Source of the DNA: Oenanthe sinensis
Lineage: Eukaryota; Streptophyta; Magnoliopsida; Apiales; Apiaceae
Reading direction: 5' to 3'
Length of the DNA: 64,000 nucleotides
Assembly: GCA_028671895.1 (NCBI GenBank)
Contig: CM053799.1
Coordinates: 51,275,455-51,339,454 of the forward strand
The notes beneath the pieces were generated by a model, which was not told the DNA's origin, did not search any database, and was given only the letters and a program-made list of their open reading frames with translations. The position numbers and the translations under genes are program-made. Below, piece by piece: positions 32,567 through 43,016 of this stretch; within the stretch, counting starts at the first letter, position 1, and each line of letters starts with the position of its first letter.

Positions 32567-33381
32567 TGTTTCCCACATAAATAAGCTATTACAGAAGGGG
32601 GTTGAATGTAATAGTACCAATAAATCGATCAAGAACACAAGTATGTAAAAATAATAACCAGCTTTGTATTAATAATGAATAGAATACAAAACTCTCTCAA
32701 GAAAAACAAAGTTCTTAAGAGCTGCTAGGTTATGAGAAAGATATTGCTCGAATGTTACGAATAATGTTAACCTATCTCTGTGTTTATATAGACATAGTTA
32801 CAATTCAATTACAAAACAGATTATGATAAGAACAGCTTCCATAAGGTAATAGACTTGAATTTGCTTTCCTTCTTTACTATCCAAATCATATTCTGATTTG
32901 TCTGTTTCCTTCTTGAATATCCAAATCATATTCTAATTTGTCTGTTTCCTTCTTGGATAAACTCTGTCTGTTGATTAATCTCTAATAGAGCATTCCCTGA
33001 CCGACAGCTTCTTGACAGTAACATTGCAGACTATCGATCGATATATATCTGTTGATGACCTCTCAATTGATATTTATCCGTTGATGACCTCTCGATTGAT
33101 TTTATCCGTTGATGACCTCTCGATTGATATTTATTCGTTGATGACCTATCGATTGATATTTATCCGTCGACGACTTCTCGATTGGTCTTTATCCGTCGAT
33201 GGCTTATCGATTGGTCTTTATCCGTCGATGGCTTATCGATCGATGACTTCCTATCGATCGATGTGTTAAATCTTGTTCTAGTATTCGATCGATGACTTAT
33301 CCATCGATGACTTATTATCGATCGATGTGTTAAATCTTGTTCTAGTATTTTGTACATCATCAAATGAATATATTCCTAACA
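32567..33381 (-). repeat. 3' LTR of the Sirevirus-like element, with internal 29-bp tandem repeats
   Basis: 815 bp, ends TGTTTCCC and CCTAACA on the plus strand. About seven head-to-tail copies of a roughly 29-bp unit (GTTGATGACCTCTCGATTGA then TATTTATCC) run from 33050 to 33250, followed by TATCGATCGATG palindromes. Confidence 0.85.
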
Positions 33382-33493
33382 ATCTCCCCCTATTTATGCT
33401 TTATAAACAATGAAGCATAAATCAAGATTTGATGATGTCAAAACTAAAGAATGAAACAATTAATCTAGAACAGTATCATAATGCAAAAAAAAA

Positions 33494-35968
33494 TTATTTC
33501 TTATCACCATATCTGTCAAGGATAGATATCACCATATCTGTCAACCTTTTAACTCCTTTTTGCATATCATCCTCGTTTCTCCTGGAGTCCTGAAGGATTC
33601 TCCTTTCACCTTTCTTCTTCTCTTTCTTCTCCCCCTTTTTAACATCAGCACCACCTGTGACAGCCAAAAGAATCTGGGCTAGGACTGTAAAGAAAGTGGT
33701 TAAGTCAGTGACTGTTGTTTGGAGGCTGACTTGATTTGCAGTGATACCAGCAATAACATCCTTGAAAGCTTCTTCTTTGGATAATTGAAAGAAGTGAATT
33801 CTGTCAAAGAAAAAATGAATTGTCATCCATCCCCTGCTCCAACTCATTGGACCAACTCTGTGGAAAATCTTGATCCCAAAAAGTAAAGCTAGGTTCAGGA
33901 TACCCTATTCTCTCATCCTCACAGTGGGGTTGGGCACCCACTCTCTCATTTTCACTCAGGCTCTCTACAGCCTTATCTACCTCTCCTTTTGCTTGGACCA
34001 GTGCCAGCCTCTCAATTATTATTTTTCACTCAATTTGGAGGGTGCACTCAAAAATCATACAGAAGAGGGGTTGAGAGAAGGATTATGTGCTACAATACCT
34101 GAACCACCTTGATGGAGGGGTACCCCTTCAAATGTCTGAAGGCTAGGGGTTTCCATCAACAGATTCTGAACCCATACTAGCATCTTCTTTCTTTTCAGAG
34201 TCTGTTGGCTCCAATATACCAGTCTCAGGGTCTACTCTAGATTCTGACTGCTTCAGTATGACTTCATTAGAAGCCAGAGTCTGAGTGTCACCATCTTTGA
34301 CTATTGGTGCATGAGACTCCCCCTCAAGGTGGATAGACTTTGATAGAATAGATTCAGAAATTTCTTCATGAGCATCAATCAGAGTCTGTTCTCCCATATC
34401 ATTGGGGTTCTCATCAGAATATTGTTGACTTGTCAAGGAGGGCCTAACAGCATACTCCCCTGCCCCACTATCACCCAACCTCTGACTAGGTGGTTCTTGT
34501 GTGGGTGAGGTAGAGTGAGCATCTATGTCACTAGTCACCACTGGTGCACTAGTCCCATCCTCCAACTTCCTTGCATCACCTGCTACCTCCTATGGTTCTG
34601 CCATGGTTAATGCATCCAAGTGTTTATTTAGAAAAGTCCTTGCATGGATGGCATTAATGGCCTGGGCAAAAGTCATGTGAAAGGAATCCTGCAGTTCCCT
34701 TGCAATCTTCTGATAATATGAGCCCTTGAGTTGATCCAATCTACCTTCATAGGTTGGATAGATATATTTGTTGGCCACCTTTCCTACATTTTTGAATAAG
34801 AAAATCAACCACCTTCCATGTAAGAGGCTGAATAGTAGAAATCCAATCAGTAGCTGTCTTGTAGGTAATTCCTGTATCCCAAATTGCTTCATAGTCAAAA
34901 ACTGGTTGCTCAAACTCAGTTTCCAACTCAGCAACAGACTCTGATTTCCTCCATATATGGATCTTAAGCCATTTAGGCTTCTTTGAAATTTGTTGTTCAG
35001 AGTCTGGCACACCAAGTGCTTTGAGAACTTCATTTGTTCTGCCTTCTAGGAGCCCAGCTGCTTTAACTTGTAATGAAGAGTTGAAGATGTAGCTGTAGAG
35101 ATTTGTGACCACAGCTTGTGTAGACATTTGAAGTTCCATCTCCATTTTCTTCCTTAGGGCTTCATAGGTTGTGAGAAGATTCTAGACTTGATAATTTGCT
35201 GTTAAGCATATCAACTGATATTCTTCTTCGATTGATCTTGATATCCATCGATTGATAATAGTTGTTGACTTATCGATTGATAGATGTTATCAATCGATGG
35301 TGCTTCATAACATTACCTCATCACTTGGAGTAATGATTTCATCAAAAAAGACTTGAGGCTACTTCCAATGGCATTTCTTCCCAAAATGTGTCATGATCAG
35401 AGTCTGAAGGTAGGCTAGACTCTGACTCAACATTAGACTCTGGTTCAGGTATTTTCTTGTTTTTAGAGTCTGGCTCTGCAGGAGCCTTGAGAGCTGCTGT
35501 TTCCTGCAAAACAAGGTTAGTAATAGTAATAGGCTTGTGTGTGTGTGCAGAATAAGCTTTCCTCAACCTGTTGTATTGTTTAGCAAAAGATTTCTCAAGA
35601 GACTCAAATTGAGGTTCCTGAGGTGCTTCCCTAGATTTTTCAGAGTCTGTAGAGTTTTGAGAGTCTACAGCTGTGGCTTGAAAGTTAGATTCAGGTGCAT
35701 CATGACTTTCCTTTAATAAAGAAAATCCTTCAATAACCTTTCTCTCTAGAGGGTTGAGCTTCTCATCACTTTGCACATCTACAAGCCTAGTTTGTACTAA
35801 TCTCCTTCTTTTTGCAACTGGTGCCTTTTGAGAGACACCAGAGGTTGGTTTTCTGGATAGAGGTTTCTTAGATTGTTTAGTGGAAGGGGATTTGGCTACT
35901 TTGGTAGGTGCAGGGGGATTCTCCAATACTTGTTCCTGCACCATTTCACCATAAAAAAAATAAAGCAT
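33494..35968 (-). pseudogene. Extra ORF region downstream of pol in the Sirevirus-like element (env-like position)
   Basis: Reading leftwards, open pieces lie at 35968-35342 (basic, Lys/Pro/Ser-rich start KVAKSPSTKQSKKPLSRKP, then an acidic Ser/Asp-rich end), 35145-34590 (two overlapping frames, with WKVVDFLIQK and KGSYYQKIARELQDSFHMTF), 34565-34143 (acidic, Ser/Thr-rich) and 33847-33494 (Leu/Thr-rich helix then the very basic KKGEKKEKKKGERRI). They are collinear and look like one former protein of about 700 residues broken by stops and shifts. Sireviruses often carry an env-like or additional ORF in this place. I see no clear signal peptide or transmembrane segment, so the role is unknown. 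Confidence 0.55.
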
Positions 35969-36095
35969 TGTAGATAGAAAGTTTGTAGATGGAGAGTTTT
36001 ACCTGTTTTGCCTGTGGATATGTCATGGTAGGTAGACTCTTCTTCTTTGCTGTTTGGATGCTCTGACAGAGTTTATCATAAACCCTGATTATCTG

Positions 36096-37571
36096 CTACT
36101 TGCTATCTGGAGTTAAGCCACTTGTCACCATTCCCAATTCAGAAACCAATCTTGTAAATGTTGTTTCACACAGAGGCTTGGTGAATATATCTGCTAATTG
36201 TTGATCTGTGGGAGCAAAATGCATTTCAATTGTTCCTTCCTCCACATGCTCCCTTATGAAGTGATATATGATACTGATGTGCTTTGTTAGAGAATGTTGA
36301 ACTGGATTTCCTGTCATTGCAATAGCACTTTGGTTATCACAATAAATAGGAATTTTTGAAAAGTGCAAACCATAGTTTAGCAATTTATTTCTCATCCATA
36401 GAATCTGTGCACGGCAGCTTCCTGCAGCTATATATTCAGCCTCTACTGTTGATGTTGAAATTGATTTCTGTTTCTTGCTTTGCCATGAGACAATTCTTCC
36501 ACCTAAAAATTGACAGCCACCACTTGTACTTTTTCTGTCAATTTTACATCCTGCAAAATCAGCATCTGAATAGCCTATTAATTTAAAGTCAGACTCTCTA
36601 GGATACCATAAGCCAAGATTGATAGTGCCCTTGAGATATCTGAAAATTCTTTTAACAGCAATCAAATGAGGTCCTCTTGGATTTGCTTGAAATCTAGCAC
36701 ATAGACATGTGGCAAACATAATGTCTAGTCTACTTGTAGTCAAATAGAGTAGAGAACCAATCATTCTTCTGTATGCTGTTATATCTACAGGTTCTCTAGT
36801 GTCTTGATCAAGCTTTGTTGCAGTAGCCATAGGAGTTGTAGCAGATACAGAGTCTTGCATTTGAAACTTTGTGAGTAGATTCTTTGTATATTTAGACTGA
36901 TTAATAAAAATTCCTTCATCAGTCTGTTTGACTTGCAAACCTAGAAAATAACTCAATTCTCCCATCATGCTCATTTGATACCTGGACTGCATTAGCTTTG
37001 AAAATCTTTCACAGAGTTTCTCATTAGTGGAACCAAATATAATATCATCAACATATATTTGAACCAATAATAAATCTTTACCTTGAGTTCTATAAAACAA
37101 GGTTTTATCAATTGTGCCTCTAGTGAAACCACTTTCAAGAAGAAATAGAGCCAGAGTTTCTTACCAGGTCCTTGGTGCTTGCTTCAGTCCATATAATGCT
37201 TTATCCAGTCTGTAGACATGATTGGGATATTTTGGATTGATAAAGCCAGGTGGTTGTTCAACATATACCTCTTCCTCAAGTTCTCCATTTAAAAATGCAC
37301 TTTTAACATCCATCTGGTAGACCTTGAATTTCTTACGAGCAGCATAAGCAAGAAAGATTCTTATTGCTTCAAGTCTAGCTACAGGTGCAAAGGGTTCATC
37401 ATAATCAATACCTTCCTGTTGAGAGTAACCTTTGGCAACTAGTCTTGCTTTATTCCTTGTTATAATTCCATCAGAGTCTGTCTTGTTTCTGAACACCCAC
37501 TTTGTGCCAACAATTGATCTGTTCTTTGGCCTTGGAACAAGAGTCCAAACCTCATTTTTTTTCAAACTCAT
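36096..37571 (-). pseudogene. Copia reverse transcriptase and RNase H (Sirevirus-like)
   Basis: The RVT_2 domain begins with NEVWTLVPRPKNRSIVGTKW and contains KARLVAKGYSQQEGIDYDE, VYQMDVKSAFLNGELEEEVY and ALYGLKQAPRTW. A TAA right after that (about 37164) interrupts it. It continues with the intact catalytic YVDDIIFGS and the RNase H part (GYSDADFAGCKIDRKSTSGG, SISTSTVEAEYIAAGSC, YCDNQSAIAM), and ends LADIFTKPL then a stop at 36096. Both active-site clusters are kept. Besides the internal stop, a frameshift joins it to the linker at about 37560. Confidence 0.9.
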
Positions 37572-38154
37572 TTAATTCTTCCTGCATTGCAGTAACCCAA
37601 TCTGCATCCTTCAAAGCATCTTCAACCTTCTTTGGTTCTGTTTGAGAAAGAAAACTATGAAATAAACATTCATTTTGAGTAGCTTTCCTTGTCTTCACTC
37701 CACTTTCTAGATCACCAATAATCAAATCAGGTGTGTGATCTTTTGTCCATTTTCTTGGATGTGGAAGATTTCTTGAACTAGATGCTCCCCCATGATTTGT
37801 GCCTTCATAGTATGATTCTTCAGTAAATGCTGGTCCTCCCCCTGAGGTTGTGCTTCCATCAGTGTTTGATGACTCAGAGTTTATGTACTCAGAGTTTGAC
37901 TGATCAGTGTTTATGGTTATGGAGTTTGATGGATCAGAGTTTAGGATTTCAGAATTTGTATTTGTCAGAATTTGGTCAGACTCTGAGATTTCAATATTTG
38001 AGGTTTGATCTCCCACTTCAGTAAATGATTGATGTTGCTCCCCCTCAACATGTGCAAAATCTTTAATTATTGTTTCAATTATATCTGAATCAGAGTTTAA
38101 TGAATCAGTGTTTACCTCATCTGAGTTTAGCTCAACAGAGTTTGTGTTCTGCAA
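37552..38154 (-). pseudogene. Acidic integrase/RT linker of the Sirevirus-like polyprotein
   Basis: Low-complexity region with many N-S-D/N-T-D repeats (for example NSDEVNTDSLNSDSD), then KWTKDHTPDLIIGDLESGVK and ALKDADWVTAMQEELNEFEK, the standard lead-in to copia reverse transcriptase. The repeat comes from reiterated TCAGAGTTT-like DNA. It is bounded by a stop on the integrase side (about 38177) and a frameshift on the RT side. Confidence 0.8.
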
Positions 38155-38178
38155 TTCATTTTCAAAACTCAGAGATTC

Positions 38179-39504
38179 CTAAGCATCTTCATCATGTAAT
38201 CCAGCTATTTTTCTTTCATCAAAAGAGACATTAATTGATTCCATGACTGTTTTTGTCCTTAGGTTGAATACTTTGAATGCCCTTAAAGAAGTTTTGGAAG
38301 TTGTTGCATAACCAACAAAAATACCTTCATCTGCTTTTAGATCAAACTTCTTCAACTGCTCAGGATGTGTTTTGAGAATAAAGCACTTACTTCCAAATAT
38401 GTGAAAGTATTTCACATTTGGCTTCCTTCCCTTCAAAGATTCATATGTAGTCATTCCATGCTTGTTTATTAACGAACAATTCTGAGTAATGCATGCAGTA
38501 TTCACAGCTTCTGCCCAAAAGTAAGTAGGTAGCTTTGCTCCTTCTAGCATTGTTCTGGCAGCTTCAACTAGAGTTCTGTTCTTTCTTTCAACTACACCAT
38601 TTTGTTATGGTGTGCCAGGTGCTGAGAATTGTTGAATGATTCCTTTTGTTGAGCATAACTCCTCCATTGCAGAATTCTTAAACTCTGTTCCATTGTTACT
38701 TCTTAGATTCTTTACCTTGTATGGTGATCCATTTTCAATCATTGCAATGTGATCAAAAATTATCTCAGCTGTTTCATCTTTCTTGTGCAAAAAGTACACC
38801 CAGGTAAATCTTATGTAATCATCTACAATCACCAGAGTATATTTCTTCTTTCTAATGGACATTATGTTGACAGGTCCAAATAAATCAAGATGCAATAGAT
38901 GAAAAGGTTGATCAATATAATTTTCAATTTTGCTCTTGAAAGATGTCTTCTTTTGTTTGGCCTTTTGACATGAATCACAGAGTTCATCAGGATGAAATTG
39001 AACTTTTGGTAGACCTCTAACTAGATCCTTTTTCACTAACTCATTTATGTTTCCAAAGTTCAAGTGACACAGCTTTTTGTGCCAATTCCAACTTTCCAAA
39101 GATGATGCCTTTCCAAGTAAGCAAGTTAAGGGACCATCAGAGTTTACCTCCAAGCTAGCTTCAAATAAATTGTTATGTCTGTGTCCAATGAGAATCACTT
39201 TGCCAGCCTTTTTGCTTTTGACTTCACAATGTGTTTCATTAAATTCCACAGAATAACCTTTGTCTGTCATTTGACTCACACTTAACAGATTATGCTTGAG
39301 TCCTTCAACCAGAGCTACATCTTCAATGATGACATTTCCAATCACAATATTGCCATATCCCAGTGTTCTTCCTATGTTGCCATCTCCATAAGATACTATT
39401 GGGCCAGCCTTCTCCTCAAACTCTGAAAGCAGGGATTTATTTCCAGTCATATGTGCAGAACATCCACTATCAATCACTAGGATGTTTTTCCTATTTTCCT
39501 GCAA
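38179..39504 (-). pseudogene. Copia protease and integrase (Sirevirus-like)
   Basis: The aspartic protease motif VIDSGCSAHMTG is intact near the start. The zinc-binding module (HKKLCHLNFGNI, CDSCQKAKQ) and integrase core (LHLDLFGPVNI, VIVDDYIRFTWVYF, RSNNGTEFKNSAM) follow. The second acidic position reads RSNNGTEF where relatives have RSDNGTEF, a probable loss of a catalytic Asp. A stop replaces the Gln of the PGTPQQNG motif (PGTP* at 38605), and the frame then continues to 38179 with the C-terminal part (ARTMLEGAKLPTYFWAEAVN, FVGYATTSK). Confidence 0.85.
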
Positions 39505-39734
39505 TCAGTAAATACAAATTAATTAGTAGATTTGGGGATCCAAACTAGTTTGGGTCCTTTCTTTGAAAACTTGTTAACTTTTGCAACAGAAGTCTTTTTA
39601 TCAGAGTTTATGTTAACAAAGTTTACATGATCAGAGTTTGTATTCACAGAGTTTGTACTGTCAGAGTTTACACTCCTTTTATCAGACTTTATCACATATA
39701 TTTGCTTGACAGTATGTTTTGGAAAAATATTTAT

Positions 39735-40202
39735 TTAAGGTAATGGTTCATAAAGACTGTAATACAAACTATGATATTCTTTACATTTGTAAATGGAATG
39801 CCATAAACTACCACAATGAAAACAGGGATTTTGTGGTCTATATCTAGTTTGTTTTCTAGCCTCAACTTTAGGTCTTTCTTTCTCTTTCTTTTTCTTTTGT
39901 TTGCAGTCAATAGCAAGGTGATTTGAATTACCACAAGTAAAGCATGTTTTCCTAGGAGCACCAGGGATATTCATGTAGTTATTCTCCTTAGTAATTCCTA
40001 CTTTGTCATTCCTATTTCTCTTCACCTTTTTAGGTTTATTCTTATTAGTGACTGCCTTCAACTTTTCTTTAAGTTGCTTCTGATAAATTAATCCTATATT
40101 GACAGGTTTATTTTCTGACACACTATTCTTTTTACCTTTATTATTATTAGAGCATTCACCAGATGTAATTTTCTTGTCATTGCTAGCTCTAACAAATTTC
40201 AC
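39735..40202 (-). pseudogene. Zinc-knuckle region between gag and protease (Sirevirus-like)
   Basis: A Lys-rich segment with two CCHC-like knuckles, CFTCGNSNHLAIDC and CFHCGSLWHSIYKC, collinear with gag but in a shifted frame. Nucleic-acid binding is expected for the intact protein. A gap of about 230 bp with no clear frame separates it from the protease. Confidence 0.75.
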
Positions 40203-41818
40203 AGGTTAAACTCAATGTTCTTTTTGTGTGTGCTTTAGTGTGTGTTTCTTTATCAGATTCATAACCTAGACCAGATGTCCAATTCTTGTCAGAAAGAATT
40301 CCTTGGACTTTCTTGCCAGAGTTTGTCCAAAATCTGAAAGTCTCCTGTTCTTTAGCTATCTCAGCTTCTAAATAAGTGACTTGTATTTCTAGCTGAGTTT
40401 GCATGTAAATGGCATTCTCACAGTCTTTCTTAGTGTTAAGCATGTGAACAAGTTCAGATTCAAGAAAATTATTCTTAACATTCAGAGTTTGTTTTTCAGA
40501 TTTTAATCTTTCATTTTCAAGAGACTGTGATTTAAAACTAATATGTAAATTTCTAAGGAAAGACTTTAATTCATGAATATCTTCAGTATCAAAATTGAAA
40601 ATAGAGTTTGGTACCTTGTCAGAGTTTAGGATGGGAGCATCAGAGTTTGCCATGAGAGCATAGTTAGTTTCTTCTTCAGAGTCTGAGGAATCCATCCAAT
40701 CTTTTTTTGATGTGATGAGAGCTTTCTCAGATTCCTTGCTTCTGCACTCAGTAGCAAAGTGCCCCATCTTGTTACACTTGTAACACTTGACTTTTGATTT
40801 GTCAAGAGTTTTTGATTTTCCATCTCTATCTTCTCTTTTTCTGAATCTGTCTCTATTATCTGATTCTCCATGCTTCTTCTGGAAGTTTCCTTGCTTTCTA
40901 TACTTCTTATACTTCATCTTTTTGAAGCCTTTGACAATCATAGCAACCATCTCCATCATGTCAGAGTCTGTGGAGTCATCAGAGTTTTCATCAGAGTTTG
41001 CCTCAAACTCTGATTCACTACTTTCCTTAATCATTACAGCTTTTCCTTTTCTTGTTGAGACTTTTAAAACTTTCTCTTTTGGTTCTTCAATCTCTGTCTC
41101 AACATTCAAAGCAACAGACTTTGTCTTGCTACTCTTCCTGTTCTTTCTTTGCTGTAACTCCAAATCATGAGTCTTCAGCCTTCCATAGACTTCATCCAGA
41201 GACATCTCATCCAAATCAGCCCTGTCTCTTATCAAGGATGTTTGTAGATCCCATTCTTCAGGAAGAGCCCTTAGAAACTTGGTGTTTGAATCCTCATTAT
41301 CATACACCTTATCCACCAAAGCCAAGTTATTCAACAGAGTTGGAAATCTGTCATAGATATCAGTGAGAGACTCATCCTGCCTAGCCTCAAAGTATTCATA
41401 CTCTTGGATTAGAACAGATCTTCTATTTTTCTTTATCTCCTTTGTTCCTTGGCATTGAACCTCTAGTGCATCCCAGATTTCTTTGGCAGCTAGTTTTGCA
41501 TGCAATTACCCTCTTAGACATCACAGAGTCAAGACTATTATACAGAATATTCCTTACTTTTGACACTTTCAAGACTTCCTGTTTTTCTTCATTGGTCCGT
41601 TCTTTCTTGTCCTTCAAGGTGTAAGACTCAGGGATTTGTCTTCCTTCTACAATTATAGAATGCACTAGTTTGGTTGGTAAATACTGACCTGTATGGATTC
41701 TGTCTAAATACTCAGGATCAGTTGCTTCCAAGAACATCAACATCTTCACCCTCCATGTAGAGTTTTCAGCCTTCTTCAAGATTGGGATTCTGATACTTTC
41801 ATACTTGTTTCTAGACAT
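40189..41818 (-). pseudogene. Sirevirus-like gag
   Basis: Starts MSRNKYESIRIPILKKAENS at 41818, 50 bp after the primer-binding site. It carries a UBN2-type gag core (IPESYTLKDKKERT, KEIWDALEVQCQGTKEIKKN, EYEYFEARQDESLTDIYDRF, LRALPEEWDLQTSLIRD), a basic stretch and a CCHC knuckle CYKCNKMGHFATEC, then a long coiled-coil tail. A frameshift near 41500 (VIACKT/AKEIWDA) splits the 131- and 438-residue frames. The long gag with a coiled-coil tail is in keeping with Sireviruses. Confidence 0.85.
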
Positions 41819-41867
41819 GTTTATTATGATCTTTCAGTTGTACTTAACTGTCCGCTCTGATACCAAT

Positions 41868-42683
41868 TATTTCCCAGATAAATAAGCTATTACAGAAGGG
41901 GGTTGAATGTAATAGTACCAATAAATCGATCAAGAACACAAGTATGTAAAAATAATGACCAGCTTTGTATTAATAATGAATAGAATACAAAACTCTCTCA
42001 AGAAAAACAAAGTTCTTAAGAACTGCTAGGTTATGACAAAGATATTGCTCGAATGTTACAAATAATGTTAACCTATCTCTGTGTTTATATAGACACAGTT
42101 ACAATTCAATTACAAAACAGATTATGATAAGAACAGCTTTCATAAGGTAATAGACTTGAATTTGCTTTCCTTCTTTACTATCCAAATCATATTCTGATTT
42201 ATCTGTTTCCTTCTTGAATATCCAAATCATATTCTGATTTTTCTGTTTCCTTCTTGGATAAACTCTGTCGGTTGATTAATCGTTGATAGAGCATTCCCTG
42301 ACCGACAGCTTCGTGACAGTAACATTGCAGACTATCGATCGATATATATCTGTTGATGACCTCTCAATTGATATTTATCCGTTGATGACCTCTCGATTGA
42401 TATTTATCCGTTAATGACCTATCGATTGATATTTATCCGTTGATGACCTATCGATTGATATTTATCCGTTGATGACCTATCGATTGGTCTTTATCCGTCG
42501 ATGGCTTATCGATTGGTCTTTATCCGTCGATGGCTTATCGATCGATGACTTCTTATCGATCGATGTGTTAAATCCTGTTCTAATATTCGATCGATGACTT
42601 ATCCATCGATGACTTATTATCGATCGATGTGTTAAATCCTGTTCTAGTATTTTGTACATCATCAAATGAATATATTCCTAACA
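41868..42683 (-). repeat. 5' LTR of the Sirevirus-like element
   Basis: 816 bp, matching 32567-33381. Its terminal dinucleotide on the plus strand is TA where the partner has TG (TATTTCCC against TGTTTCCC), so one end has mutated since insertion. The 29-bp tandem array is at about 42350-42545. Confidence 0.85.
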
Positions 42684-42688
42684 GTTTA

Positions 42689-43002
42689 TAAAATAACTTT
42701 AATATTAAGTTTATAAAATAAACTGATTAAAATTTATAATATAAACTAATAAAAGTTTATAAAACAAATTTTATAAAAGTTTATAAAATAAATATAATAC
42801 TAAGTTTATAAAATAAACTAATTAAAATTTATAATATAAACTAATAAAAGTTTATAATTTTTTTTTATAAAAGTTTATAAAATAAACTTATTAAAAGTTT
42901 ATAATTAAACTTATTTAACAAGGCCTCCATTTTGAGTCCAACCAGCTTTGGCACGGTGAGCTTCACTAGGCTACGGATCCTGATTTGTATATCAATCAGT
43001 CA
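42689..43002 (-). other. Internal region of the outer element (5' part)
   Basis: Resumes after the nested insertion with the same AAACTAATAAAAGTTTATAA short repeats seen at 32430-32566, then leads to the primer-binding site. Non-coding. Confidence 0.6.
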
Positions 43003-43016
43003 GCTCTGATACCAAT

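Larger units (their letters stand above)
32567..42683 (-). mobile_element. Sirevirus-like Ty1/copia retrotransposon nested in the outer element
   Basis: LTRs at 32567-33381 and 41868-42683 are nearly identical. They are flanked by the 5-bp target duplication GTTTA (32562-32566, 42684-42688), so this is a younger insertion into the outer element. The primer-binding site ATTGGTATCAGAGC reads leftwards from 41867 and the purine tract AATAGGGGGAGATT abuts the left LTR. The order gag, protease, integrase, reverse transcriptase, RNase H and then an extra ORF region after pol, with a long gag, fits the Sirevirus (SIRE/Maximus) lineage. The frames contain several stops and shifts, so it is probably not autonomous now. 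Confidence 0.85.

Noticed and set aside
33012..33269. Plus-strand 85-codon repetitive ORF
   Set aside because: It is the 29-bp LTR tandem repeat read through; the equivalent in the other LTR differs, so it is not a protein.
40787..41366. Plus-strand open frames of 127 and 104 codons
   Set aside because: They are antisense to the Sirevirus-like gag and are low-complexity Leu/Phe/Ser-rich.
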